Below, piece by piece: positions 42,378 through 50,097 of a stretch of DNA of 50,097 nt; positions within the stretch are counted from its first letter, which is position 1, and every line of letters begins with the position of its first letter. The stretch is from Verrucomicrobiales bacterium (GTDB lineage: Bacteria; Verrucomicrobiota; Verrucomicrobiia; Verrucomicrobiales; DEV007). The translations under genes were made by a program, and so were the position numbers. Location of the stretch: NCBI GenBank assembly GCA_016795505.1, contig JAEUHH010000119.1, forward strand, positions 1-50,097. Direction: 5' to 3'. The notes beneath the pieces are model-generated. The model saw only the letters and a program-made list of their open reading frames with translations. It searched no databases and was not told the origin of the DNA.

Positions 42378-42782
42378 CTATGGCGCATCCGCGATGGGGC
42401 GGACATGGTCACGCAGCCAGTCTGCAAACGACTCCTCCGAATGTTCGCCAGCGGCCAGATGCCACATGGCCAGATAGCGATCCTCCTGACTTGCCGTCAG
42501 ATCCAGCCCGTTGCGCTTCAGAAACAACCGGTAAGTCACATGGGCGGTCCGTTTGTTCCCATCCAGAAACGGGTGGTTCTTCGCCAATCCGACTGCGTAG
42601 CTCGCCGCCAGGGCGCAAAGGTCCGGAGAGGGCGTGCCGTAGGACCACAACTGCAAGGGCTTTGCCAAAGCCGACTCCAGCAAGCCCTCATCCCGAAGGC
42701 CGTCGCACCCTCCATGCTCCGCCAATTGCCGGGAGTGCAAGGCCAGCACCACCTCCTTCGGTATCCAAATCGGCTCGTCCAT
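42378..42782 (-). CDS. doc: Doc/Fic-family toxin
   Basis: A 134-aa protein with the Fic-fold signature HPFLDGNKR (70-78). The Lys in place of the second Gly of classical Fic proteins is the Doc variant, which phosphorylates EF-Tu rather than adding AMP. Length and the end region fit Doc. It follows the AbrB-type gene by 7 nt and is the toxin of that pair. The biochemistry is from known family members, not shown here. Confidence 0.9.
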   Translation of the reverse strand: MDEPIWIPKEVVLALHSRQLAEHGGCDGLRDEGLLESALAKPLQLWSYGTPSPDLCALAASYAVGLAKNHPFLDGNKRTAHVTYRLFLKRNGLDLTASQEDRYLAMWHLAAGEHSEESFADWLRDHVRPIADAP

Positions 42783-42789
42783 ACTTCCT

Positions 42790-43014
42790 TCACTGGGCGA
42801 GCTTCCTCAACACATCCCGGTCTTCCCGCATGATCTCCTCCGCCAGATCCATCTGCCGCTCGAACTCCGGATCATACGCCGTCAACTCGACGCCCCGGGT
42901 CGTTTCGATCACGGTCAATGTGTCACCCTTGGCTATCCTCAACCGAGTCAGAACCTCTTTCGGCAACACAATTCCCACCGAGTTGCCCACGCTCGTCACT
43001 TTCACCTTCGTCAT
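42790..43014 (-). CDS. AbrB/MazE-type antitoxin
   Basis: A 74-aa protein from the ATG at 43014. The N-terminal half is an AbrB/SpoVT swapped-hairpin DNA-binding domain (MTKVKVTSVGNSVGIVLPKE, LRIAKGDTLTVIET). The C-terminal half (YDPEFERQMDLAEEIMRED) is an acidic tail that would wrap the toxin. It partners Doc rather than the classical Phd; such mixed pairs are known from surveys. It probably represses its own operon. Confidence 0.88.
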   Translation of the reverse strand: MTKVKVTSVGNSVGIVLPKEVLTRLRIAKGDTLTVIETTRGVELTAYDPEFERQMDLAEEIMREDRDVLRKLAQ

Positions 43015-43058
43015 GACGGAATTATAACGTTTGTTCGAATGAGAGCAACACCGATTTG

Positions 43059-45482
43059 TCACCGCACCAATTGAAACTCAGGCAGCATCAATATTGCCCA
43101 CAACACGTCCTCCAGCCCCTGCGCCGACAGCGGCGATCCCGCCATTGCCGACAGCAACGCCTGCTCCTCTGTCGTTGGCGGCCGGCTCAGCATGCGGAGA
43201 AACAGATCGTCCACCACTTCCCTGGCCGTTTTTCCGCCATTCGCGGCCAGTTGATGGGCCCCTCCCCGGCTCAGCAACCCAGCCAAGATCTCTCCGTTGG
43301 CGAGGTCGATCGCCTGGAGCGTGGACAGCTCTGCGGGCCTCACGGTGACGACCTGCTCGCGATTCGGCCGCCCGAGCGAGCGCATCAGGAGGTCGCTCCT
43401 CATCAGCGATGCCCGGACCAGCCGGTCGCCGTTGTTCGCGGCCCGGGCCAGGGTGGCGCGGGTCTGGCTATCGGCCGTCTGGCCCCACGGGCCGGCGACT
43501 TCGCGGGCGGGCGCCCAGTCGGTGACAGGTTGGGCAAACTTGCCCCGCACATCCGGCAGCGTCGCGCTCCATTGCCAATCGGGACCGGTGGCAAATCGCT
43601 GATCGGCACCGCCGGGAGCCGCGGGCGGAACCCGGACCTCGAGAAAGGCCCCGGCGAGATTCGGCCCCTGCCCGCCGTTCTTGGCGATGAGGAGGAATTC
43701 ATTCTTCCCCTTCCGCAGCACGGCACTCAGGTCGATGGGATCGACGGTTTCCCAATTCTGATCCTCCTTCACCTTCCGGCCGTTCACGTAGAGCGTGTAT
43801 TCATTGTCCACCGAGGCGGCAGCGAAGGCCTTGGCCGGCTTTTCGGCCAACACCCACTCGCCCCGGAGCGAAATCGTCTCTCCGGCGGCCGGCGTGCCGT
43901 CGCGACCGGCCCAGATCCACCGACCCGTGATGGCAATGTCCTCGTGCGCCGCGGGATCGATCTTCAGACGCAGCACCTCGGCCTGGGGCGCGGCAGGGGC
44001 AGTGCCGGTGAGCGACCAGACCGCGTCGATGAATTGCTCCGCCGTCATTCGCCGACCGATCGGACCGCGATAGACGTATGGGCCGGCATCGGCCTCATCG
44101 GGAGTCGGCGCCATGGGCGACTGGTAGGCCCGCGAGGTCGCGATGCGCCGGAGCAATTTCCGAAAATCGTAGCCGTTTTCGGCAAAATCCACCGCCAGCC
44201 AGTCGAGCAGATCCTCGCTCCACGGCTCCGTGTGCATGGCATCGACCGGATGCACGATGCCCCGACCCATCATCCGATGCCAGACGCGGTTCACCAGCGT
44301 CCGGGTGAAGCGACCGTTCTCCGGATGCGTCATCAGCCGGGCCAGTTGGGCGAGGCGCTCGGGTTGCGGCGCCTCGGCGATGACATCGCCCAATTCCGGG
44401 AAAATCCAGGCCGGTTTCGCCTTCTCACCCGTGGCCATGTCGCAGCGGTGGATCTCCACCGGCTCAGTGGCGAAGATGGCGGCCAACCCGTAGGCGTCCT
44501 TGAGCTTCCAACGGTCGATGAAGCTGTCGTGGCAGCTCGCGCACTTCATGTTGATGCCCAGAAAGACCTGGGAAAGATTCTCGGCGAACTGGATCTCGCG
44601 CGTCTGGCTGGCATTGACCCGCCCGCGCCACTGGATGCCGCGAATGAAGCCCTCGGCATCCCCCGCTGGAGAGATCAGCTCGCGGACGAACTGGTCGTAG
44701 GGCTTGTTGTTCACCAGCGAGCGGTAGAGCCAGTCGGTGATCTGCTTGCGCCCGCCGTCGATGTAGCCGGTGCCGGCGTAATCGTTGCGCAGCAGGTCAT
44801 TCCAGAACGTCAACCAGTGCTCCGCATAGTCGATGTCGCGGGCCAGCACGGCGTCGATGGCTTTCTCGCGCTTGTCGGCGGCCGGATCGGCTAGAAAGGC
44901 CTCCAATTCCCCGGGCGTGGGCAGCAATCCGATTGTGTCGAGGTGCAGCCGGCGCAGAAAGACGGCATCCGCGACCGGATCGGCCGGTCTCCCACCCGTC
45001 TGGGCCAGATAGGCATCGAGGATGCGGTCGACCGGATGATCCCGCCCGCTTACAGCCGGCGGCAACTCAACCCGGCGGGGCTTCAGCGGCGGCTCCCAAC
45101 CCGCCTTGCCGAAGGAAAAGCCGGCTTCCCACTTCAGCCCGCTATCGATCCACCGGCGGATCAAATCGACCTGCTCCTTCGTCAGGCGAGCGCCCTTGGG
45201 TGGCATCTGGATATCCGTGTCCGTGGTCGCGAGCACCTCGACGAGCAGGCTCTCGGCTCCCTTGCCCAGTTCCAGCACCGGACCGTTCTCACTGCCGGCA
45301 AGCAGGTCCTCGCGGGTGTTCATGGAAAAGCCGCCCTTTTTCTTGTCGCCGAGATGGCAATCGGCACACTGCTGCCGCAGCAGCGGGACAATCTCGTGGG
45401 AAAAATCGACCGCACCAGCCTCCGCCGCGCGCAGGGAGCCGGATGCCGCGAGGGTGGCGGCGAGAATGAGAAAACGTTGCAT
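43059..45482 (-). CDS. PSCyt1/DUF1549/DUF1553 protein with an inserted beta-sandwich domain
   Basis: An 807-aa protein with a signal peptide (about 1-20). Haem site CADCH at 39-43 in a PSCyt1-type domain (to about 130). DUF1549 at about 145-350 (DRILDAYLAQTGGRPADPVAD, NMKCASCHDSFIDRWKLKDA, with a second CxxCH). DUF1553 starts at about 385 (FTRTLVNRVWHRMMGRGIVHP). It is interrupted at about 510-640 by a beta-rich insert (DNEYTLYVNGRKVKEDQNW, GKNEFLLIAKNGG) that looks like a galactose-binding-type jelly roll. Function is unknown; it is thought to act with DUF1501 proteins on surface glycans. The first gene of the set on this strand. Confidence 0.9.
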   Translation of the reverse strand: MQRFLILAATLAASGSLRAAEAGAVDFSHEIVPLLRQQCADCHLGDKKKGGFSMNTREDLLAGSENGPVLELGKGAESLLVEVLATTDTDIQMPPKGARLTKEQVDLIRRWIDSGLKWEAGFSFGKAGWEPPLKPRRVELPPAVSGRDHPVDRILDAYLAQTGGRPADPVADAVFLRRLHLDTIGLLPTPGELEAFLADPAADKREKAIDAVLARDIDYAEHWLTFWNDLLRNDYAGTGYIDGGRKQITDWLYRSLVNNKPYDQFVRELISPAGDAEGFIRGIQWRGRVNASQTREIQFAENLSQVFLGINMKCASCHDSFIDRWKLKDAYGLAAIFATEPVEIHRCDMATGEKAKPAWIFPELGDVIAEAPQPERLAQLARLMTHPENGRFTRTLVNRVWHRMMGRGIVHPVDAMHTEPWSEDLLDWLAVDFAENGYDFRKLLRRIATSRAYQSPMAPTPDEADAGPYVYRGPIGRRMTAEQFIDAVWSLTGTAPAAPQAEVLRLKIDPAAHEDIAITGRWIWAGRDGTPAAGETISLRGEWVLAEKPAKAFAAASVDNEYTLYVNGRKVKEDQNWETVDPIDLSAVLRKGKNEFLLIAKNGGQGPNLAGAFLEVRVPPAAPGGADQRFATGPDWQWSATLPDVRGKFAQPVTDWAPAREVAGPWGQTADSQTRATLARAANNGDRLVRASLMRSDLLMRSLGRPNREQVVTVRPAELSTLQAIDLANGEILAGLLSRGGAHQLAANGGKTAREVVDDLFLRMLSRPPTTEEQALLSAMAGSPLSAQGLEDVLWAILMLPEFQLVR

Positions 45483-45581
45483 CTTGTCAGCCTATCCGGG
45501 CAGGCAGGGAAATTCAACACCCGTGAAAAGGCGGGCCGGATACCGGCTTTTCCGCGTAAGAATCTCCCGTCCCCCACCCTT

Positions 45582-47021
45582 TCACACCTCGCGCCGCAGG
45601 ATCTCCGCCACCCGCGGCTCGCAGCGCCGGGCCGCCGCCTCATCGAGGAAGGCGACCCGGGTGCGGCGGGCCAGCACGTCATCCACCGTGGCCGCCATCT
45701 CGTCCCGCACCGCCGCCACGGCATCGGCGACGGTCCAGGGCAATTCCGGATCGAGCCGCTCGCGCCAGTCGGGATTTTCAGCCGCCAGGGCCTCGCCGGG
45801 ATTCCGATCCAACAGGGTTAGATCTCCGGTCAGACAGGGTTGCATCGGAAGCCCGCCCACCGCCGCAGCCCGATCCACGGTGTCTTCGGCCATTTTCCGA
45901 TAGGTGGTCCATTTCCCGCCCGTGATCGTCACCAGGCCGGAATCGCTGACGAAAAGACTGTGATCCCGGGAAATCGATTTCGTCGCCGCGGCCGCTGATT
46001 TGGGCCTCACCAGCGGGCGCAGGCCGGCGAAGGTGGCTTTCACGTCGGCGCGGGTGGGCACCCGCTCCAAATAGCGGCCCACGTGGGCGATGAGGTAGTC
46101 GATCTCGGCCTCCAGCGGGCGCGGATCGGTCGAAACCGGCACACCATCGGTGTCCGTGGTGCCCACCACGAGGCGACCATGCCAGGGAATGGCGAACAGG
46201 ACGCGTCCGTCGTCGGTTTTCGGGATCATGACCGCCGTGTCTCCACCGAGAAAGCCGGCATCGAGCACGAGGTGGATGCCCTGGCTCGGCTCGATCACCG
46301 ATTCGCTGGCCGGATCGTCCAGTCGGCGCACGCCATCGGCAAAGACGCCGGTGGCATTGACGACGACGCGCCCGCGGGCCCGGATTTCCACCCCGCCGAG
46401 CCGGTCGCGGGCCAGCACGCCGGTGACGCGACCGGATTCCTTGATCAGTTCGACCACCGGGGCGTGGTTCAGCACCGTGGCCCCGCGGGCGGCGGCGGTT
46501 TTGGCGAGGGCAATGGCGAGCCGGGCATCATCGAACTGCCCGTCCCAGTAAAGCGTGCCACCGCGCAGCCCGGCGCGGCGGAGATTCGGGATGCGCTCGA
46601 CAACTCCTCCGTGGGACAGCGGCCGGGTGCGACCGATGCCCAGCCGGCCGGACAGCCAATCGTAGGCGGTGAGACCGGCACCATAATAAAAGGGCTCATA
46701 CCAGCGATAGCCCGGAACCACAAAAGCCAGCGGGCGCACCAGATGCGGAGCATTGCGCAACAGCCGGCCGCGCTCGCGCAGGGAGTCGCGGACCAGCCCG
46801 AGTTCGCCATTGCGGAGGTAGCGGACGCCGCCATGGATGAGCTTGGTGCTGCGACTGGAGGTGCCTTCGGCAAAATCTCCCTGCTCCAGCAGCAGCGTGC
46901 GGTAGCCCCGCGCCGCGGCATCGAGAGCCACGCCCAGCCCGGTGGCCCCGCCACCGATCACGATCATATCCCATTGAATCGCGGCATCGCCGGCGGCTTG
47001 GAGCATCGCGGATCGTTTCAT
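45582..47021 (-). CDS. glpD: glycerol-3-phosphate dehydrogenase, FAD-dependent
   Basis: A 479-aa protein from the ATG at 47021 (an open frame extends further upstream but has no support). The FAD-binding start is DMIVIGGGATGLGVALDAA, followed by GTSSRSTKLIHGGVRYL, the family's substrate/FAD loop, and later GGKWTTYRKMAEDTVD. The C-terminal domain is present (about 415-479). It oxidises glycerol-3-phosphate to dihydroxyacetone phosphate and passes electrons to the quinone pool at the membrane. A copy of the dispersed repeat encodes the residues PMQPCLTGDLTLLDRNPG, between the FAD domain and the C-terminal domain, without breaking the frame. The gene is divergent from the OB-fold gene. Confidence 0.92.
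   Translation of the reverse strand: MKRSAMLQAAGDAAIQWDMIVIGGGATGLGVALDAAARGYRTLLLEQGDFAEGTSSRSTKLIHGGVRYLRNGELGLVRDSLRERGRLLRNAPHLVRPLAFVVPGYRWYEPFYYGAGLTAYDWLSGRLGIGRTRPLSHGGVVERIPNLRRAGLRGGTLYWDGQFDDARLAIALAKTAAARGATVLNHAPVVELIKESGRVTGVLARDRLGGVEIRARGRVVVNATGVFADGVRRLDDPASESVIEPSQGIHLVLDAGFLGGDTAVMIPKTDDGRVLFAIPWHGRLVVGTTDTDGVPVSTDPRPLEAEIDYLIAHVGRYLERVPTRADVKATFAGLRPLVRPKSAAAATKSISRDHSLFVSDSGLVTITGGKWTTYRKMAEDTVDRAAAVGGLPMQPCLTGDLTLLDRNPGEALAAENPDWRERLDPELPWTVADAVAAVRDEMAATVDDVLARRTRVAFLDEAAARRCEPRVAEILRREV
45804..45848 (+). repeat. dispersed 45-nt repeat, copy inside glpD
   Basis: On the plus strand CCGATCCAACAGGGTT and CCGGTCAGACAGGGTT are 22 nt apart and followed by GCATCGG. It gives FRSNRVRSPVRQGCIG in the frame that reads FRSNRVSSPIKQGLIG in the copy at 17302. 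It lies within the glpD coding region on the opposite strand and keeps that frame open. Confidence 0.82.
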
Positions 47022-47120
47022 GGGCTTCCCCCACCCTACGCCACCCGCCGCGAATTGGCATCGGGATTGCGGCGGAAAAATCGGTTGGCACCCGGAGTCG
47101 CTGCCGGGATGATTGCGGCG

Positions 47121-47858
47121 ATGAAAACCGCCCTTTCCGGCCTCACCGGTCTCCGCAGCCTGCCCCTGCTCATTGTCGCGACGCTTTGCCTGTCTCCGGG
47201 CCAGGCTCCCGCCCAATCCGGCGGCGGCTCCTCGCTGGGCGACCTGCTCGACAAGGTGAAGGACATCAAGGTGCCGGAGTCGGTGAGCAGCCTGCCCAAG
47301 CAACTCGCCGAGCTGAAGGAATCCTACCTGAAGACCGCTGAAACGGTCGAAGCCCTCCGCACCGAGGTCGCCGGTCTGCGGGAGGAGGTCGCGGTGCTGA
47401 AAGCCGACAATGCCCAACTCCGCGAAGCCGTGGGAATGAAGTCCGCCGCCACCGAACGCGCCGATCTGCTGAAACCGGTCGAAATCGCCGCACCCCAACT
47501 CGCTCAAGCGTGGCTGAGCGATCGCGACGCCGCCGCCCAAGCCTACAGTGGAAAATTCCTCCGCGTCGTCGGCTCGGTCGAGTCGCTGGAATCAGTGGCG
47601 CAGGAGGTCATCGTCATCCTGAAGACCGATGCCAACGCCCGCATCCGCTGCCACATCCGCCGGGACGCCAGCTTTCACGCCGAGGTGCTGGCCAGTCAGG
47701 GCCGGGTGGTGGATCGCAATGATCGGCGCACCATTCTGGCCGTGGGACAGCCGGTCGCCGTGCTGGGCACCTGCGATGGCTTCGAGCTGGATGTGCGCCT
47801 GTCGAACTGCCGGATCGAGGGGCTGGAGGTTCGAAAACAGGAAGAGCCGAAGAACTGA
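47121..47858 (+). CDS. exported coiled-coil protein with an OB-fold (tRNA_anti-like) domain
   Basis: A 245-aa protein from the ATG at 47121 (another in-frame ATG lies 12 nt upstream). Signal peptide about 1-31, cut after PAQ. A coiled coil at about 58-105 (LKESYLKTAETVEALRTEV, LREEVAVLKADNAQL). An OB-fold of the tRNA_anti-like type at about 143-235 (YSGKFLRVVGSVESLES, GQPVAVLGTCDG). Exported OB-folds of this kind are of unknown role in bacteria. It is divergent from glpD with about 100 nt between. Confidence 0.82.
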   Translation: MKTALSGLTGLRSLPLLIVATLCLSPGQAPAQSGGGSSLGDLLDKVKDIKVPESVSSLPKQLAELKESYLKTAETVEALRTEVAGLREEVAVLKADNAQLREAVGMKSAATERADLLKPVEIAAPQLAQAWLSDRDAAAQAYSGKFLRVVGSVESLESVAQEVIVILKTDANARIRCHIRRDASFHAEVLASQGRVVDRNDRRTILAVGQPVAVLGTCDGFELDVRLSNCRIEGLEVRKQEEPKN

Positions 47859-47944
47859 GCCCGCCCTGAGTCGGGGGAGCAAGCCAGAGAAGCGCCACCG
47901 CTCCTGCGATTCATTGCATTTGAGCGGCGAAATTGAGAAAATTA

Positions 47945-47972
47945 TTGAATTTTTAGCATTTTCCGCTAGAAT
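47945..47972 (+). promoter_or_regulatory. candidate promoter of the pseudokinase gene
   Basis: In an AT-rich stretch unlike its surroundings, TTGAAT and TAGAAT are separated by 16 nt, fair matches to sigma-70 boxes. It lies about 80 nt before the start of the gene at 48053. Verrucomicrobial promoters are poorly known, so this is tentative. Confidence 0.35.
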
Positions 47973-48052
47973 TTCCAAAATTTCCCCAACTTTCGGCATT
48001 CATCTGTTGTTTCCACGGCCGTTGTCGGTCATTTCCCTGCCTTCTGTCGTTC

Positions 48053-49861
48053 ATGGTTTTACCCGATACCAGTTCGCTCGTTCTGGCGCTGACTGAGGAC
48101 GGCGCGCCCCAGCTCTTGCGGCAACCGGGCGAGGCTCATGCCGTCTTTCTCGGCTATGACCCGGTCGCCGGACGGCTCGTGGAGATCCACCGGCACGGTC
48201 CGGAGCCGGCGCTGGGCATCCTGCATGCGCGAACGCTGCGAGAGCGTCTGGCATTGGCCCAGCGGCTGTATCACCCGGGCGTCACGCTGATTTTGGAATG
48301 TGGCCCGGCCCCGGAAAGCGGTCTCTACGTGGCCACGGAGTACGCGGACGGCGAGTGCCTGCTCGATTACCTGCGACGCAACGACAGCCTGCCGAGAAAC
48401 CTGGGCATCCACCTGGCGATCCAACTCGCCGAGGTGGCCGGTTACCTGGCGGACTTTCCCCGACTGCTCGCGACGTTGCGGCCGGGCGATTTTTCCGTCT
48501 GTCTCGATCGCGGACACCGGCTGCGCCTCCGGCTGACGAATCTCGGCCTGGAACGGGATGACCAGCCGGTGTCGGACGCGGAACTGGGCGCCTATTGGAT
48601 CGAGGCGGTCGGCGTGGTGCTGGAAACGGTGCTGGAAAAGCGCCCCTGGCCCGATGCCGCGGATTTTGCCGAGATCGCGCCGGGGAAATTCCAGCTTTCC
48701 GGTCCGCTCCGCGACCTGATCGAGCGGTTGCAGCACGAGCCCGGCCCCACCGCCATTCACGAGCTGCGCCAGTTGCGGACCGCGATCCTGCTGGCGGCGG
48801 GTTTTTCCCCGATCGGAGGCGAGCACCTCGAGCCGACATTTTCGAGCATCGTCGATCCAGAGCACCGACCGATCGGACCGTTGACGCGGCTGATCACGGA
48901 CTCGGTGGAGTGGGAGACGCTGGCCCGGACCCGCTGGCGGCTCCGCGATGAACACTACCGATCCGACGGCTGGTCCCCTTTCCTTCAGCAAGCCCGCACC
49001 CACCGCGAGTCCTCTGCCACGCTCCAGGATCGCGGAGACCGGCAGGACCTGATGCTGCTGCCGCCGGAACGCTTCGTGGGAAATGCCCAAGCCGCCCGGC
49101 TGAACTACCAGATGGGGCACAGCTACCTGCGGGAGCATCCCTCGCTGGTCCGGGCGCGGTCGATTCACTGCGACGCCGACTTCACGCTGGTCGCCTCGCC
49201 CGGTGGGAATGGGTTCACGCTCTGCGAGTGGGTCGCCCGACGCGGCGCGATCCGGCCGACCGATGCCATCAGCCTGGCCGGGCAGTTGTGCCGCCTGCTC
49301 GCGCACCTCGACGGGGCCGAGTTGGGGCTCGACCGGATCGATCCCTGGCGGGTGCTGTTCCAATTCGACGAAGCCGTCACCGTCGGGCAGTTGCTCGATC
49401 TTGCAACCGAGTGCCCTTTCAGCGAATGGCCTCGCCCGACGCTGCGGCTGCGCCCCGTCTCCCCGACCGACGCCCTGCTTGCTCCGGAAGCCGGCAGTTG
49501 GCGACACGTGCTGGGCCGGATGCGGGACAAATGCCTGCCCGCCCTGATCCTCTGGAGTCTGGAGGCCGATCGCTTCGATGAATTGCTCGCCGCCGGTCGG
49601 GCGGCCGATGCCCCGCTGTCCGAGTCGCCGGAGATCGCCGATCTGTTCGCCAAAGCCGCCGCCCATCTCGATGCGAGCCACGCCGGGCATCGGCAGAAAT
49701 TCCTCGAACTGCTCCAAATGGCCATCGAGGCGGCTCCTGCCTCGGAAAGACCGCGCCCGTCATCCGACGAGCCCGTGGCCCACGAAGCCGAAGTCATCCC
49801 GCCCACCGAGACACCCCGCCGCCGCCCCTGGCGCTTCGGACGGACCGTGCCGGCGGAGTGA
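48053..49861 (+). CDS. large protein with two degenerate kinase-like regions
   Basis: A 602-aa soluble protein. Residues about 25-210 follow the order of a protein kinase: a strand where the ATP-binding Lys would be (RLVEIHRH), a hinge-like LYVATEYADGECLLDYL (91-107), a helix (NLGIHLAIQLAEVAGYL) and LRPGDFSVCLD followed by LRLTNLGL in place of HRD and DFG. These key residues are missing. A second similar region is at about 360-470 (DADFTLVASPGGNGFTLCEW, AISLAGQLCRLLAHLDGAEL, DRIDPWRVLFQFDEAV). The end is Pro/Arg-rich. I read it as a tandem pseudokinase, but this rests on pattern reading; a function is not assigned. No kinase target or phosphatase is nearby. Confidence 0.68.
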   Translation: MVLPDTSSLVLALTEDGAPQLLRQPGEAHAVFLGYDPVAGRLVEIHRHGPEPALGILHARTLRERLALAQRLYHPGVTLILECGPAPESGLYVATEYADGECLLDYLRRNDSLPRNLGIHLAIQLAEVAGYLADFPRLLATLRPGDFSVCLDRGHRLRLRLTNLGLERDDQPVSDAELGAYWIEAVGVVLETVLEKRPWPDAADFAEIAPGKFQLSGPLRDLIERLQHEPGPTAIHELRQLRTAILLAAGFSPIGGEHLEPTFSSIVDPEHRPIGPLTRLITDSVEWETLARTRWRLRDEHYRSDGWSPFLQQARTHRESSATLQDRGDRQDLMLLPPERFVGNAQAARLNYQMGHSYLREHPSLVRARSIHCDADFTLVASPGGNGFTLCEWVARRGAIRPTDAISLAGQLCRLLAHLDGAELGLDRIDPWRVLFQFDEAVTVGQLLDLATECPFSEWPRPTLRLRPVSPTDALLAPEAGSWRHVLGRMRDKCLPALILWSLEADRFDELLAAGRAADAPLSESPEIADLFAKAAAHLDASHAGHRQKFLELLQMAIEAAPASERPRPSSDEPVAHEAEVIPPTETPRRRPWRFGRTVPAE

Positions 49862-49970
49862 CGACGCCTACGGGATGGGCGCCGCGGTGGAAGCGGTGCG
49901 CCAGGCACGGGTTTTCTATGTTGGTCCTTCAGCCTGGGCTATTACCCATCAATCCCTCCCGCCCCGATTC

Positions 49971-50097
49971 GCGTCCATTCGCGTCCATTCGCGTCCATTC
50001 GCGTCCATTCGCGTCCATTCGCGTCCATTCGCGTCCATTCGCGTCCATTCGCGTCCATTCGCGTCCATTCGCGTCCATTCGCGTCCATTCGCGTCCA
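49971..50097. repeat. tandem repeat of a 10-nt unit, running off the window
   Basis: GCGTCCATTC repeats without a visible change about 12.7 times up to the window end. The bases just before (CGATTC) look like a degenerate unit. The full length cannot be seen. It lies about 110 nt past the pseudokinase gene; no gene lies between. Confidence 0.97.

Noticed and set aside
49971-50097. A CRISPR array
   Set aside because: There are no spacers; the 10-nt unit repeats directly.

Overview
The window looks like a chromosomal segment from a GC-rich member of the Verrucomicrobiota (PVC superphylum). The basis is gene content: a DUF1501 protein with a Tat signal, a PSCyt1/DUF1549/DUF1553 cytochrome protein, several small secreted proteins with one CxxCH haem site, an exported sugar-isomerase/Gfo-Idh-MocA pair, a MoxR-DUF58-BatA operon, and a TolQ/ExbB-ExbD operon with a toroid protein and TPR proteins. 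No rRNA or tRNA gene was seen, so the placement is an inference and a planctomycete is the main alternative.

Layout. (1) 99-7851, minus strand: an operon reading ExbB/TolQ - ExbD - ExbD - TonB-like anchored alpha/alpha-toroid protein - 964-aa TPR protein - 344-aa TPR protein - uncertain small ORF. Four of its genes overlap the next by 4 nt or nearly touch it, and its base composition is visibly less GC-rich than the rest. (2) 7852-8412: a non-coding stretch with a decayed repeat and a fibronectin-III-like gene remnant. (3) 8413-14000: secreted serine protease and cytochrome/LRR protein, small c-type cytochromes, tatA, an endonuclease/exonuclease/phosphatase-family protein and a UlaG-like metallo-hydrolase. 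(4) 14136-17285: GspE/PilB ATPase and GspF/PilC membrane protein. (5) 17385-19427: hybrid sensor kinase. (6) 19623-25232: TIM-barrel isomerase, Gfo/Idh/MocA oxidoreductase, membrane protein of unknown role, beta-helix protein and EF-hand protein. (7) 25233-26184: a repeat island with no gene. (8) 26185-26619: DUF4259 gene. (9) 26680-39914, minus strand: DUF4175-like protein, MoxR ATPase, giant TPR/beta-propeller protein, DUF58, BatA-type VWA protein and double-VWA membrane protein. (10) 40201-45482: a MazF-type toxin-antitoxin pair, then DUF1501 and DUF1553 genes separated by a Doc/AbrB-type toxin-antitoxin pair. (11) 45582-49861: GlpD, an OB-fold protein and a large protein with two apparently degenerate kinase-like regions. 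(12) A 10-nt tandem repeat runs off the window end.

How the parts may work together. In the first operon, proton flow through ExbB/ExbD probably drives the TonB-like anchored toroid in the periplasm, with exported TPR proteins as partners. The MoxR operon has the usual pairing of an AAA+ ATPase with VWA proteins at the membrane. The cytochrome, DUF1501 and DUF1553 proteins form the exported redox and surface-protein set typical of this phylum, and TatA would serve the twin-arginine signals seen here.

Most unexpected signals: a dispersed 45-nt repeat with two half-units 22 nt apart, in five copies, one inside glpD and one supplying the probable start codon of the DUF4175-like gene; and the TonB-like anchor fused to a toroid domain.
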